Assembly: GCA_019649035.1 (NCBI GenBank)
Contig: BMAT01008791.1
Span: forward strand, 129,570 to 172,721
Origin: Elysia marginata
Taxonomy: Eukaryota; Mollusca; Gastropoda; Plakobranchidae
DNA length: 43,152 nucleotides
Reading direction: 5' to 3'
The position numbers and the translations under genes were made by a program. Shown one piece after another: positions 21,376 to 34,324 of this stretch. Below the pieces are notes generated by a model that saw nothing but the letters and a program-made list of their open reading frames with translations, did no database searches and was not told the DNA's origin. How positions within the stretch are numbered: position 1 is the stretch's first letter; every line of letters starts with the position of its first letter.

Positions 21376-22427
21376 ATGACTAATATATAGGAGAAGTATA
21401 AGAGCATCAAAGACTTACTCCATGGTATTATTGCTAACTTGGTGAATGACAAAAATTATCTGCAGGAGGTTAGGTAAACACAGAGAAATAACTAGCTCAG
21501 ACAAAATAGGAGTTAAACTTATAGCGAGCATTTCTGTTTTTTCTTTTATTTCTTAGTGCTTTTTCAACTTCAAATAAATCGGACTAAAAATACGCACATA
21601 CCATAGTTCAAAATGGGACAAAATTGACAAATCACAAAAAATACAAGAAATAAATTTAGATGTATGATTACTTAACTGACATTTAGTCAGTAAATGTCTA
21701 ACCGATATTTCGATACCCTCGGAAATATTGATATTAGGCCTATGTTGTGGAGTGCCCAATACTAAATTTGTATGCGCTGCTTGTAANNNNNNNNNNNNNN
21801 NNNNNNNNNNNNNNNNNNNNNNNNNNNNNNNNNNNNNNNNNNNNNNNNNNNNNNNNNNNNNNNNNNNNNNNNNNNNNNNTTCTTGTCGACTGTCGTTACA
21901 TTACATTACTTTATTTTGAGCTGTACCGTCTTTTTAAAATAAATTTATAAAAAAAGATTACAGATGACCCAAGATCAACATAATATACAGTAAAACAGAT
22001 AGCAAAAGCTGATTAGACCTGTCTCTCTCCCACTCTTTTCTCCGTTTTATACTTGTCTTGGGTTTGGTTAAATGTATGCGCATTGTCTGTTCTCAGCGGC
22101 ATTTTAGCCACCCGCATAATTATCTTCCCAGATCGAAAGCCCATGGATAACAAGATGCATCACTATACTAAACAAATCATTTTGTACAAGCATAGCCTCC
22201 CTTTTTCATCGCCGTTGTAGTTTCAATTTTAATGAAAAATAGTTCTTCATTTATTTTTTTTACTGCCGTACATTTTAATTATTCTTGAGCAGTAGTTGAA
22301 ATATATGAAGTAGGAAAGTTTCTATGTAAAAGATAAAAGCATTAATGATATTTATCAATCAAGGATCAATAGAAATAATAAATATGCCTTGTAACCAACT
22401 ACGAAATCGCGTAGAGATATTGTATAC
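21373..22427. other. Spacer upstream of EFHC2, with a gap
   Basis: AT-rich sequence interrupted by the gap at 21787-21879. No exon is evident. The last few hundred bases probably contain the EFHC2 promoter. Confidence 0.4.
21787..21879. other. Assembly gap (93 N)
   Basis: Run of N. The two ORFs reported across it are not real. Confidence 0.95.
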
Positions 22428-22441
22428 AGCACCATAGCAAC
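22428..22441 (+). promoter_or_regulatory. X-box-like RFX site upstream of EFHC2
   Basis: AGCACCATAGCAAC resembles the ciliary X-box GTNRCC-AT-RGYAAC. The right half-site and the central AT fit exactly; the left half differs at its first two bases. It lies 110 bp before the EFHC2 start codon, the usual distance for RFX-controlled cilium genes. A single degenerate match can arise by chance. Confidence 0.3.
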
Positions 22442-22550
22442 GATACCAAAGCTTTCTGTATGCATGTTGTGGGCATCGGCTCTTGTTAGGTTTTGTGGTA
22501 TAGATACCTAGATCTAGTACTATAAGGAAAAGCAAACTTATCTGACAACC

Positions 22551-25500
22551 ATGGCGTTGCCCTTTCTACCAGGAAATTCTTTTAACAAAAACGTAAGTTT
22601 ATTTTTTTTTAAACAAATCCACGCCTCCTGTGAATGCGTGTAAATGTATGCCTAGATCTTCATCTTGTTTTTCTAAGCTTAGGAGGCTAGGTTTAGACAC
22701 CTATTCTGTAGGTTTACGTCCGGTTGTATCTTGGTTACTATCTATATCTAGATAGAAAATCTACATTCTATATACTCAGGCCTGATTTACATTTAAAAGC
22801 TTAAATAAATAGAGATCTAGTCTAAATCTATGCAACTTCGATAATGTGTTTTAATTGTTGATGGGACTAGGATCCTACGTCAACATGATAAGAAAATCCC
22901 TTCTTCAGGCTACTAGATCTAGATCTAGGATCTATTCTAGATATATTCATAAAATATATCTTTACCTAGATTGCCCCCCTGAAGACAATTTGCACTTAAA
23001 TTAAATTTAATGCAATTAAATTTTGTAGAAATTGTTCAAGCACCTCTACAGCTAGGAGTATTTGTACGGTTTTAAAGTGAAAAAAAAGCATTAACCTGTA
23101 TCAAGATGTCATCTAAGACTGTGCTTTGTCTCTGCCCCTCCCTTACATCTCTATCTCTGACTTTCTTCCTCATTGAGCTATGAGAGTTCTTTCATTGAGG
23201 TTTGATAGTCTCAAATTGACTTCGTTAACAATGTTGCAATCAGTTATGTTGGGTTCTACCACTTGCGGTATAGAATTATTCAGAGTCTGTCTTAAGCAGA
23301 CTAGAAAGCAACACTCATATGGACTCTTATTAATTGTCGTCTGGGACCTGGGGCCATTTAATACAACCTAGATCTAAACTGTTTGCTTCAAACCTTTTCC
23401 CATGTCAGATCATAACATTCCAAAGAGAACAGATTCAACAACAGCTACTACAAAAATCACACAACATCTCTTATAAATGCTTCAATCCTGTCTGTGCACC
23501 TTTTATAATTGCTGCCCAGACGGGTCCACAGGGCTCCCGTCGTCAATAAGTAGGACAAACTATATTTACATATTGAAACCCAATACTATGCATTGTTTAA
23601 AAAAATCTATGATATTTTATTTTTACCTGAAATTTTAAATTAAAAAAAATAGGTAAGTGTACTCTGTCTCGATATCCATGTCATTCTGGCTTTTGAATGT
23701 TGAAAATTCTACATAGGGGTTAGGATATAGCCTATGTGTTCAGACAGTAATAACCTTGAAAAAAGCTCTTAAAATGAAAAACATTATGATATCACATATT
23801 CAAGAACTTATGAGAAAATCATTGCTCTTCATAATGGTTTGCAGAAAGTATGAGTAAATTTATTTACCTGTGTTATTTTGAAGGTTTGCAGTAACCATAA
23901 CAATTTGGATGTGTGTGTTGTAAATAGCTCAGTTTTCAATATTGAGGGTAAATAAATATGTTGTCCTCCACCGCCGAAGGGAGTCTCATGACTTTACATA
24001 TTTACCCCAACAGGCCTATAAACACCAGAAAAAATTCAACTCACATTTCAGAGCATTACAATACAGCTGCCTGTTAGGCGCTCAAATAATAACATTCCAC
24101 AAATTGCAAGCACAGCCTTTAGCCAGGTACCCATTTTACAGGTGGGTGGACTGGGGAAAGCTAGGGTAAATTGCTTTTCCAAGGCAATTGCAACATGACA
24201 TTGTCGGAAATCAAACCTGCGACCTACAGATCTCAAGTCCGGCGCGCTAACCACTCTGTCACGCAGAAAGTTTCTAGTTAAAAAGAAATTCTTTGAAGTT
24301 TTGTAACTTTTTTTTTCAGAGAAGACCATTCGATTAAACTTATTTATTGTGTAAGTAGAAGGCATATCATATATACTGTATATTGGGAATGAGAGTAGAG
24401 CACAAATTTATGGTTCTTGCCCACAAGCAATTGACTTCAAAGAGGAAGTTTGCAGACAGGAACAATAATTTGCACTCTAATCTCATTACCAATTTCAGAA
24501 TGCATTCAAAATGAATTTCAATATTTAATATTACTAATAAATACTTTTTGCTTCAATTGCAGCTCTGATTGTTATTATTATTATGATTTCAGCTTGGAAA
24601 GACAAAGTATCATTTGTCACACCATTTTGATTATGCAAATGATACAGCCATGATGGTAGGGGCAGAGAAGCCCGGTGTCGGTGGAGAAGCTCTGCTAGGG
24701 CAAAAGTACAAAGCTCGCAACACAGTCTTCCCCAAGGGAGATGGAAGCAACTTACCTGCATGGGTTGCTTTTGATAGACAGGTAAGCTGGGGACTTCTGA
24801 AACTGTGAAATCTGTGTTAGATAAACCAAATTAAACTTTTTAAGATATTAAAAAACATTTCATTCCTTTTTCGCTATTTTTTCAATTGATGAGAGATATG
24901 CAAAAGACTGAAAGCCTTGTTCTTTTATATTTAAGGTACTGTAGATTCGTTGTGTGCTGAATTTAAACATGTTTTCTGAGGGAAGTATTTTTTAACCTAT
25001 ATGCTATGAAATGCATTGCAAGAAGCAAAGCTGCAAGCTATTCTTTGATGTTTTCAAGGATATCAATTTTACTTACTATATTCAGCCAACAAAGACTCAA
25101 CAGTTACTGTATTTAAGATATGATTTCTTTTTGTGATTTATACCAGGTCTTGAGTTTTGATGCTTTCTACCAAGAAGCTGTGCATGAGAAGAGAGAAGAG
25201 CAGTATCGTGTTAGAAATTGCAAAATTTATTTTTACCTTGAAGATGACTCAATTCAAGTGCTAGAGCCACGTCTCAAAAATGCTGGAATACCGCAAGGTA
25301 AACTTTTTTACTTAGTGATTAATGATTTTATGTTCGTTGCAGCTTTATAATATCTCCAAGGCTCTTCTTGTGTACACTATTGCTGATTTTCTTTACACTT
25401 TTTGTGATTTTCTTCCAGTTATATACTGAAAAATAGTTGAAGAAGTAGGTTTCAGCTTTCTTTAAATATGATAGCTTTTCTTTGAAATTTTGAAAATTGT

Positions 25501-25600
25501 ACTAATGTTTACAAGATACAAGAACTATGATTACTATGGCATTATTGTTTTTAACCTTATCAATATCGTCAGTGTTGATATTACTATTGTTATGAACATT

Positions 25601-25639
<39 letters not shown>

Positions 25640-28364
25640 GTCATCATCATCTTCATCATCATCTATGTCATTATCATTATTAATTTCAGTTTTAGTTTTT
25701 TTTGTTGTTGTACATTTTAACCCCAATTTTGGTTTATCTTCATCATTGGACTTTCATAGCGACAAACACTGAGTTCACTGTATGTGTTGCGCAAGAAATA
25801 AAGGCTACATACTTGGCCCCAAAAATCAAAACTTGATTTTCACACTGCAATGTTATCAAATTATTCTCAGAAAATTTAATTTATACATTTTTAATATTCT
25901 CTGGTTTTGCAAAGGAACCTTAATCAGACGGCACAGAATACCTCGGCCTCGCCCAAATGAGGATGAATTCTACACAGCTGAGGACTTTAATATTGGCTCT
26001 GAGATCAACCTTTATTCCAAGGTGTTCAAAATCACCGATTGTGACCAGTTTACTCAAAACTTCCTTCGTAAGATGGGTACCAATGTACAACGGCCCAACA
26101 ACCCCCCTCAGGATCCTTACATGAAATACAGGAAAGCGGTAAATTTATGAATAAAACATTAATTTTTATTTTAATTAACTTCAAGTTCTTCAAGTTCTTA
26201 TTGAATTTGATTGAAGGCACGGGTCACAATATGAAAGATCAAATCAGTAAGAACTGAATGGTACACTGAACATGATATAAGATTGACATTGGCTGCATAC
26301 TTTTTACCTGCGCCTCAGTATACCATGCATAATACTGACTTTATTGGCTCAGTAAATTAGTCTTAATATTGACTTAAATACTAAAAGTTCATGCTTATTT
26401 ATCCTTGTGTATCTAAGGGAACAATTAGGTTTAATGTATGTATGGGGCTGACATGGTGCAAATTTTGCATGCTTGGGGCAATAGAACATTTTATGGTTGT
26501 GCACCATGCAAAAGCTACATACATATAATTAAATACAATTATGATTAACATTTTTCTTTTTCTGTATCCTAGATGGACGAGTCAATGCAGCCTCTGCGGC
26601 CCTATGAAAAATATGATACACTGAAGCAGTTTTTGGACCATGACAGGCATGTGCTGCGTTTCTACTGTCACTGGGATGACAGCGACAACATGTTTGGGGA
26701 TCCCAGGGAGATGGTGTTGCACTACTACCTGGCAGATGACACCGTTGAGATTAGAGAGGTAATGTCTACACAATTCAAGTTTTGTTTTAGTTCATTGCAC
26801 AAATAAAACTTAAAAAAATGAAACTTGCCTTAGCATAAATTTGTAACTGACACATTTCCTTGTGCAAAAGAAAACAAGGCAGGTGTGATGATTGTAGTTA
26901 TATGAAAATGAACAAATAAATGAAGGAAGATAATGAGGTTGGAAAAGGAGAGAATAGAAAATAGAAGAGATAAAATAGCATAATGAAAGAGAGAACGCCA
27001 ACCCTTTTGGAAGAAAAGGAAAACTGACTAAAATACTGATTTAAGCCAATTTAAGCAATGTCCTTATTCAGTTTTCATTATGAAAGCTCATTACAAGGAA
27101 ATAATTTAAAAAAGACAGATAAATTCAAAGCAATGTTGACAATCTTATGTTGTATGCATTGTTTGTTTGAAAACCTGAGGTCACTTTGCTTTAATTCTCC
27201 ACTACAGGTGATCCCGCCAAACGCAGGTAGAGATGCTGTCCCAGTATTCCTCAAGCGCAGTAAATTGCCTAAGGATCCAGGAAGTCTGCCTCAGCCTGGA
27301 GTTGAAACAGACAGGACCGTGCTCAATGTGTTTGGGCCAACTGGTGCTGGCGGCAGATACATCCTTGACAGTCTCAAGGTAATAAAGATGAGAAAATGTA
27401 TTATTTATTCTGGACAAATTCTGAAACAGTCTGATCGAAACAAATAAGAACAGGCAACATTAAGATCGATGTTAACTTAGCAAATAATGTTTTTTTCATT
27501 ATCTCTCTTTTTTTTCATCTTTCCTTTTAACTTTTCCCAAATGAATGTATGAAATTTTTATAAAATTTAATTTTCACTCTTTTTATTTTCCTTTTATTTT
27601 TTTCTAAATGTGCACATATATATCAGAAATTTTCCAGTATGCTTTTCAAATTATTTATTCTCAAAACTCATATGTATATTCACTCTCCCTCCCCTCCCCT
27701 TCCCTATTTTTCTTTCTTAAAATATTCAAGACACTTCTTGAATTTTTGCAGGATGAGCTGATATCTTTTTTTGGCACTTACTATTTTGACATTTTTTTAA
27801 AAATATTCAGACTGGCGCTGTGAATAACGAGTTTTACACTGACCAAGACCTGTCATTAGGAGCTGTGCTCAGTGTGTGGGGCCGCAAGTTTGTAATCTGC
27901 GACTGCGATGACTTCACCAGAGAATATTACAAGACCAAATACGGTGTTGGTGAGTTGCAATACACACAAACTTTGTCCTACACAGTTATTAAATCTACGA
28001 GAAAGAAACAGCAGGATGTGCTTAACTGATTTCCATAAAAAGGATGTGCTTAACTGATTTCCATAAAATTTTTTGAGATAATTACATATATACATCGAAT
28101 TCAAACTTGACTTCACAGCTTACAATGTTTAGTTTTTTGTTTTCTTTATCAAAATGATATCTGAAGTTGCGGGAGAATGAGTCAGATAGCGCATATTTTA
28201 CATAAAGCATTAATTTTTTGTTTTAAATGCATCTTTTGTTTTGAATTGTTAATGGATTATGTTTTGTACAAAATTGTCATTATGTCAGCATTGTTTGTTT
28301 GGGTAGATGTACTGTTGTAAAGAGCTTCAAGCCTACATGTAGGAAGAGGCGCTAGAAAATAACT

Positions 28365-28437
<73 letters not shown>

Positions 28438-31400
28438 CTTTCTGAGCTTCCAAACACAAAACATTTCATGAAATTATAAAAAAATTTGAGTCAAGGTATT
28501 AATTTTTTTTTAAAATACAAAAATAGAGGGAAACAAGAAGAAAGAGACTTTTAAAAGACATTTTATTCAAATGGAGTATTCCAACCTCCCACTCATTTTT
28601 ACTGGTCGCTATACAAATATGCTTGCATTAACAAACAAATTCTAAAGCTTTCTTTTAAAATTGCCCAAGATGTGGATTTTAAAAGATTAAAAACCCAGTA
28701 AATAAATGAAATTCATTTAGCAATGTTTCTTCCTAGCAAATTACAATCAATATTTTTTTTGGAAAAGAATCCTTTAAAAATTTGCTGAAACTAGTTTTAG
28801 AATGGAAAACATAAAAAAATGAAAGTTTTTTTTTGTCCAGGGATCTAAAAATAGCAAATAAATTACCATTGTAAAAATTAAGAATCCATGTTGTAAGAAC
28901 TTAGTTGAAAATTATTCATCAATTAATTTTATGTAACTTAACCTCCTAGTACATATTTTTGCCAGCTGCTCTTTAAAATCCATTTTGTGACTTGCGAAAA
29001 ACTACATTTTTTATGTGCAATATTATGAGTTTAGACCTACCCTAAAGTGTCCCATAGCACTTCTTTATTTTATATGGACACGGGTCTTAAAATTGGTTTA
29101 CATACTGTCACATTGCCAGTGAGCTGTTGAAACTCTTCAATAACTGCCTTTTTTTTCAGAGAACATGACCCCAGTAATGGTAGGCCGACCCACCGATAAT
29201 ATGGATTTGCCTCGTGAGATGCCACCTTACAATGGCTTTGGCAGTGAAGAGGATTCTTTGTGCTCCTGTAAGGGTCTGCTGCCCAAGCCTCCTAAGAGAG
29301 ACTTTATCAAGTTTATGGAGTGTGACAGACGAGGTCTCGACTCAAATGTTCTGCGTTTCCTGGCCCGCATGGACACCAAGAAGCCCATTGACCAGGACAG
29401 ACGCTTCATCATCTCTTACTTTCTGGCTGATGATACCATCCTGGTGTTTGAGCCTCCCGTGAGAAACTCAGGTAATTTGAGTCTCATGAATAAAAGATTA
29501 AAATAATTATCAGTCAAGTCCAAAAAAAAAAACACCCTCTGGTAGCTTCACTGGCATTTAAAGATTTTTTAAAATCAAAACTGCCTTAAAAACTCTTCCT
29601 TGTGTAAAAACACTTTTGGAAATTATTTTTAAATTATCTAACAGTAAAGGAAGTTTCGATCTCTGAAGCACGTACATCTATTATTTCTTAAATGTTACAA
29701 ATTATTTGATAGTGTGCTGAAAAGCGAAAACTCTGTTATGCTTCTATTCCTTCAAAATTTGTTCTCTACAGGCATAATTGGAGGAAAATTCCTTGAGCGT
29801 AGCCGTGTGAAGAAACCTGGGAATATGCGCTACAGCACAGAGCTTTCTGAATACTATTCAGCATCCGACCTGTATGTGGGTGCCTGTGTAGACTTCAACA
29901 ACTTTAAGTTCATTCTCATTGATGCTGATGAATACGCCTTCCTGTATATGGAGAAGTGCAGTGATATGGTAGGTACAGAGGGGAAGAGAGAGTTGGGGAT
30001 ACACAGAACAGAAGAAGATGGATAAATAGAGACAGGGATGGTGGGGAGAAAGAGAAAGGGAGGGGAATAATTATATTTGTGCAAAAATATGTCTTTCTTC
30101 TAAAGTGAATGAGTCGCATATTGCAGTTTTCACCTGCAAAAGTGTCGCTGTTTTGAACTAGACATTTTTCTTAGCTTATAAAAAAAGGAAAGTTTCAGTA
30201 AATTATTGATTTTTTGTAGAAACATATTAAAACTTTTATATATGTGAAATTAAAGAAAAAATAGATTTTGAATAGTGTTTTTGAAAAAAAAAAATTCTAG
30301 CTTTTGACTTCTGACTTATTTGCCTTGGACGCAAGACATATTTATGGTTCCACTTGTTTGCAGCAAAAGATTACCTAGACAAAAAAATTTTCACTTCTTT
30401 CTTCAACCTATAAACGAGATGCAGCATTGTTCATGTATCTCACTAATCATACTTTACTCTGTTTGAACAACATTGTGTAAAAAAGTTGTCTCACTCAGAC
30501 TTTGTGTAACCTTCTGACTGCTTTGGGTCACAATCAGGGCTTTCCTTTCACACTGCGGTGGACGCATTAGTGGCTATATTCAAACTGTTTTAATTATAGA
30601 AGTGTTGTCAGCCGATCTAACTAGCCCTAGTAAAGAGAAGCTCCTATTTTTAGAACCAACACCCATTGAAGTTATGACACAAAAAATTTATGTGTAACAC
30701 TTCTAGGGTTAAAATGAAGAAAGTGGCCTGTACTGCCATTAAGTCTGATATTGTTTATAACCCTGAAAAGATTGATTACAAGTTGCCTATGTAGTTTTAA
30801 AAGTTTTTATTGTCAAATTCAACACCGCTCACTCAGAATAAAAGAGAGTTTTTCCTGCTGTAAGAGGTCTTAGGACTTTAAGACAATTGGTAAGTGTCTT
30901 TTTTCAAAGATTGCTGATTATGAAATATAGCTTTTTAACTTTGCATATTTTTTTTCATTGCTTTCAGTTTATGCGCTCAAACATCGACTCTGTGCTGATG
31001 AAGCTTGCAGCAAAACTTGGCCCCAACAAAGAAGATGTACGTGCATTCTTTGCCAAGACTGACCCCTCAGGATCTGGCTTCATGTCCTATGAGAAGTTCA
31101 GAGAGATGATTCTCAACATTGAACCTAGCTTGAGTGAACAAGAGGTAATACAAATTTTCACTATTTCATTTGCTTTGTTAAGAGACATGTGAGTTCTATA
31201 ATATACAAGCCTAATTTAACTTAAAAATACATTTCAGAAACTTTTTACTTACCGTTATTAGCAAATAAAAAGGGTACCTGGCTAAAGGCAGTGCTTGAAA
31301 TTTGTGGAATGTTAGTATTTGAGCGCCTAACATACTGCCATACCGTAATGCTCTTAATTATGAGTTGAATTTGGTCTGGCATGTATAGGCCTGCTAGGGT

Positions 31401-33245
31401 AAAAATGTAAAGTCATGAGACTACCTTCGGCGGTGGGGGACTCTAAACATACTTATTATTATTATTAAATAAGCTTGAAACAGTAGTTTTTTTCAATTTG
31501 TTTGTGGAATTGTTACTTTTGAATTTTTATTGTCTTCAGTTTTGCAATGTCATGTCTTTAGCTAACTCATATATATGGCTGCTACAAACACAGGTCATGA
31601 CAGTTGCTCGCCAGTACAGCGACAGACGCAACGATGTTGTCCTTGACACAGAAAAACTGATGGCAATAATGCAAGAGGAACTAAGGAAGCGTAACTTTGA
31701 GGGCTTCGGCACCTTGGCTGCAGCTTTCAGGCATCTTGACAAGGGATGGTAAGTTTGGATTTTTGCTTTTGTGGTCGTTGCTGCTTATTCTTCTTCTTAA
31801 AAATAAAGCAATTACAGCCAACACTTTAGGGGTTAACCAATTACATACAGGTTAACTAACTAATGTTACATGATGCCAGGCACAGGGTAACTAACTAATC
31901 TTACATGCAGCCACGCACAGGTTGTAAACCTGGCCCATTGAGTTTTTGGAATAGTCTTCACTGCAGTGTAATATTTCACTTAACAAGTGTGAATGAGTCG
32001 TAGGCTGGAAATTTTAATCTGAGAAAGACCATTTTTAAAGTAGATTTTTTTCTTTTTATCTAGATACATTTTAATTCAAAAGAACTTCTCATATTGTTCC
32101 ACATAATTTTGAGAACTTATTGAAATTTTTAACGTTTTGAAACTCATATAAGAGATGTTTTTTTTTTCTAAATTCTCAACCCCTGAAATGTGAAATTTGA
32201 AACATCTAACTCATCTGCATTGGTTGCGAGACAAGTTTTCTTAAAGATGGCTAGTAACTTGTATCTGCCGCTTTTTTAAAAAAACTTTCTGAGCTATTTT
32301 GTTTCAGAGCAAGCTAGACCTAAAGATATTTTTTTTCTAAAAAGGAAAGGTTTGAAATTGAAAACAAACCCCGTTTAACCTGATTGCCTCCAAATAATTT
32401 TCTTTTTTTTTCCATACAGGTCATTTTCCACTCATTCTCCACTGTAATGCTTTGAACATTTTATCCTTAATGACTAGTTAATGAGTTTTATTCTGTTTTC
32501 TCACTCGATGCTGTTTGTTCTTCTCTCAGCTGTGGTGCTCTTGACCGGGAGACGATCAGGAAAGAATTCATCGCTCAGCATGTCCCACTGCCCAATGACA
32601 TGCTCCAAGCAGCTTTGTCTGTGTAAGTTTTTACATAATAATAGTATTTTGACGATTTTCAACTTCATCCAAAGATAATATGAAACAGAAGTTCAGAAAA
32701 TTTTCATCAGCCATTAAATTGGATGTATTAATCATTATCAAGATTAGGACATATTATTGACTAGACATCTATAAAGTTATTTTTTATGTTCACATATTTT
32801 ATTAATTTGAAATTGAAATATTTATCATGAGGATGAATCATATGTAAAAAGATTATCTGTATATCTAATCTGCAGTTCTGTGTTTTGGACAAAAAATGAA
32901 ATTTTAATTCTTACAATTTATTACTGTTTCCCAAACAAAAAAAACCGAAAGATTACACTTTTAAGAATATTACCCATCTGAAATCCTCTCGAGCAGACCA
33001 GCCAGTATAATGTATCTCTTTTCAGTGCCAAGACAGCTCAGAACAACAATGAGGCTGTCTGCTATGAAGACTTCCTGAACGGACTCAACTGGAGGGATTA
33101 CCCAGTGCCCCCTGTACAGTACCAGGCTGTCGGAGGTGGGGACAGCGCTTGGTGCGGCAACAAGCCTAGCAACCAGATCACCAACGTCCACTATGAACCT
33201 TTGCTCCAGCGTATCTTTGGTGGTGCATCAGCCGATGGCCAGTGA
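22551..33245 (+). CDS. EFHC2: EF-hand domain-containing family member C2
   Basis: Thirteen exons join in frame into 751 aa (human EFHC2: 749): 22551-22592, 24593-24781, 25147-25297, 25915-26138, 26573-26758, 27208-27378, 27811-27949, 29160-29471, 29772-29968, 30968-31144, 31594-31748, 32530-32622 and 33026-33245. All introns are GT-AG. The start [11 protein letters not shown] is the conserved EFHC N-terminus. Three DM10 domains lie at about 71-185, 220-367 and 412-532, each with a xxYYLxDDT-like strand ([27 protein letters not shown]) and a closing xDxDxF/Y motif (ITDCDQF, ICDCDDF, LIDADEY). An EF-hand-like loop ([12 protein letters not shown], about 567-578) ends in K where E is needed, so calcium binding is doubtful. 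EFHC proteins (Rib72 in algae) are microtubule inner proteins of ciliary doublets. N-terminal similarity ([14 protein letters not shown]) favours EFHC2 over EFHC1. Confidence 0.95.
23945..24266 (-). mobile_element. tRNA-derived SINE, family 1, full-length copy
   Basis: Minus strand, in EFHC2 intron 1. The head contains an A box (TGGTTAGCGCGCCGG, 24253-24239) and a B box (GGTTTGATTTCC, 24217-24206) in tRNA spacing and starts near CTGCGTGACAGAG. The body continues for about 250 bp to a 3' end that reads TCATGAGACTCCCTTCGGCG and then AT-rich sequence. A 5'-truncated second copy in the opposite orientation is at 31272-31468. Confidence 0.75.
24388..24487. mobile_element. Short inverted-repeat element, copy 1
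   Basis: A unit of about 100 bp begins AATGAGAGTAGAGCACAAAT and ends with the near reverse complement of that sequence (TTTGCACTCTAATCTCATT). The same unit, with the shared core GAGAGGAAGTTT/AAGAGGAAGTTT, is found at 40261-40361. It lies in EFHC2 intron 1. Confidence 0.6.
25600..25663. repeat. (ATC)n microsatellite
   Basis: A tract of ATC/CAT triplets in EFHC2 intron 3. It creates poly-Ile and poly-Asp ORFs on the two strands that are not genes. Confidence 0.95.
28014..28069. repeat. 28-bp tandem duplication
   Basis: Two identical neighbouring copies of a 28-bp unit starting GGATGTGCTTAACTGATTTC, in EFHC2 intron 7. Identity of the copies points to a recent event or an assembly error. Confidence 0.85.
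28240..28437 (+). mobile_element. LINE/SINE 3' end with (TTA)n tail
   Basis: The sequence TGTAAAGAGCTTCAAG, then GAAGAGGCGCTAGAAAATAA, then a perfect TTA run (28367-28437) has the form of the 3' end of CR1/L2-type LINEs and their SINEs (AAGCGCTT...GCGCTATAAA...ATT repeats). Only the end of the element is recognisable. It lies in EFHC2 intron 7. Confidence 0.55.
30110..30352 (+). repeat. Old AT-rich interspersed repeat, copy B
   Basis: In EFHC2 intron 9. It shares the exact 17-mer GACATTTTTCTTAGCTT (30161-30177) with copy C (34520-34536), and a similar ending (GACTTATTTGCCTTGGACGC, then AAGACAT) with copies A, C and the end fragment at 32195-32235. Confidence 0.5.
31272..31468 (+). mobile_element. 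tRNA-derived SINE, family 1, truncated copy
   Basis: This matches the body and 3' end of the element at 23945-24266, in the opposite orientation. Shared words include GGGTACCTGGCTAAAGGC, AATTTGTGGAATGTTA and GTAAAGTCATGAGACT. The tRNA head is missing. It ends in an ATT tail and lies in EFHC2 intron 10, about 125 bp before exon 11. Confidence 0.75.
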
Positions 33246-34300
33246 GAGTGCCACTCGCAAGTGATAGAGTCTGTGGAATGCTGAAGTTTTACATTGGCTA
33301 TTGAAAGGTTTAGAATTGTATGGGGTCACTGTTACAAATCCACATTAAAAAAAACAAGTTTTGATCTTAGATAAACAAAGATTGCGAGAGAATAATGTGA
33401 GAGAGAGATTTTTTATTGTTTGTTAAAGTGATTGTGCAGACTTCAAGTGATTGGAAGAAGAGAAATAAAAATTCATCTCAAGGCTGAATTTAAAATGTAC
33501 TTTGAAATATAGCAGTTTTTTGTGCAGGTCCTCATAGCGACTTAAAAGCCAGCATGGGGTTACAAAAAATCTTTTTCTGTGATAAACATGGAGACTTTAT
33601 AACTAATAACCTTGATGGTGTGTAAATATGAGTTGGTGTGAGCATGTCTGTCATAAGGAAAGGCATATGATGTATGAGGATTGAGTATGTGTGTTTAATT
33701 TCATGAAAATATTTCTCTCATTACCATACAATCTAAATATTATGATTACAATTATAGAGAACACAAATAAAGGAAAAAGTTTCATAAAATACAAAATTTG
33801 ATTGAAAGGCAAGATCTGAAAGTTGAGTGTTAATGTGCGTGTGAAAATAATTTTTTGAGCTCTGATTGTTCATATGTGTAACTTTACTGGATCAAATGTG
33901 ATGTTGTCGGACTTGAAAGTCTGGCTTCTGACTGATAATACTAAAATATTTCTCTCAAATGTTTAACACATTTCAAAACATGTTTTTTGCTTCTTAACTG
34001 TTACTGCTCTTTGCTTTTCTATGAAAAATGTTTTATTTGCCTATGCAAACCTGTTATGGCAATAACTTTTAAGTACAGATAGGTAAGTAATGTTACTGCT
34101 GATTTTTATTACAATGTGATACTTAATTTGCTGTGAAAAGAGCAAAAGTATTATAATGGGTTTACAAGTTTTTTACACAAATATTTATCTTTATAATTCA
34201 GTTTTATTATCTAAAAATCTATGCATCAGTTTATGTTTTTAAGACAAAGTGAATACCATTGAAATAAAAGACATGGACAATGAAGAAAACGTTTTTTTCT
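33246..34300 (+). other. EFHC2 3' UTR region
   Basis: AT-rich sequence without further exons. AATAAA signals at 33464-33469, 33766-33771 and 34263-34268 are candidate polyadenylation sites. The first gives a 3' UTR of roughly 240 bp. Confidence 0.45.
33464..33469 (+). terminator. Candidate EFHC2 polyadenylation signal
   Basis: First AATAAA after the EFHC2 stop codon; two later ones are noted with the 3' UTR region. Confidence 0.4.
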
Positions 34301-34324
34301 TTTACATATCTCAATTTTTTGGGT

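Noticed and set aside
23100..23560. Overlapping 60-70-aa ORFs in EFHC2 intron 1
   Set aside because: No splice sites or domains that would join them to EFHC2. They may be repeat debris but I could not match them to a family.
25490..25726. Poly-Ile (plus) and poly-Asp (minus) ORFs
   Set aside because: Both are translations of the (ATC)n microsatellite in EFHC2 intron 3.
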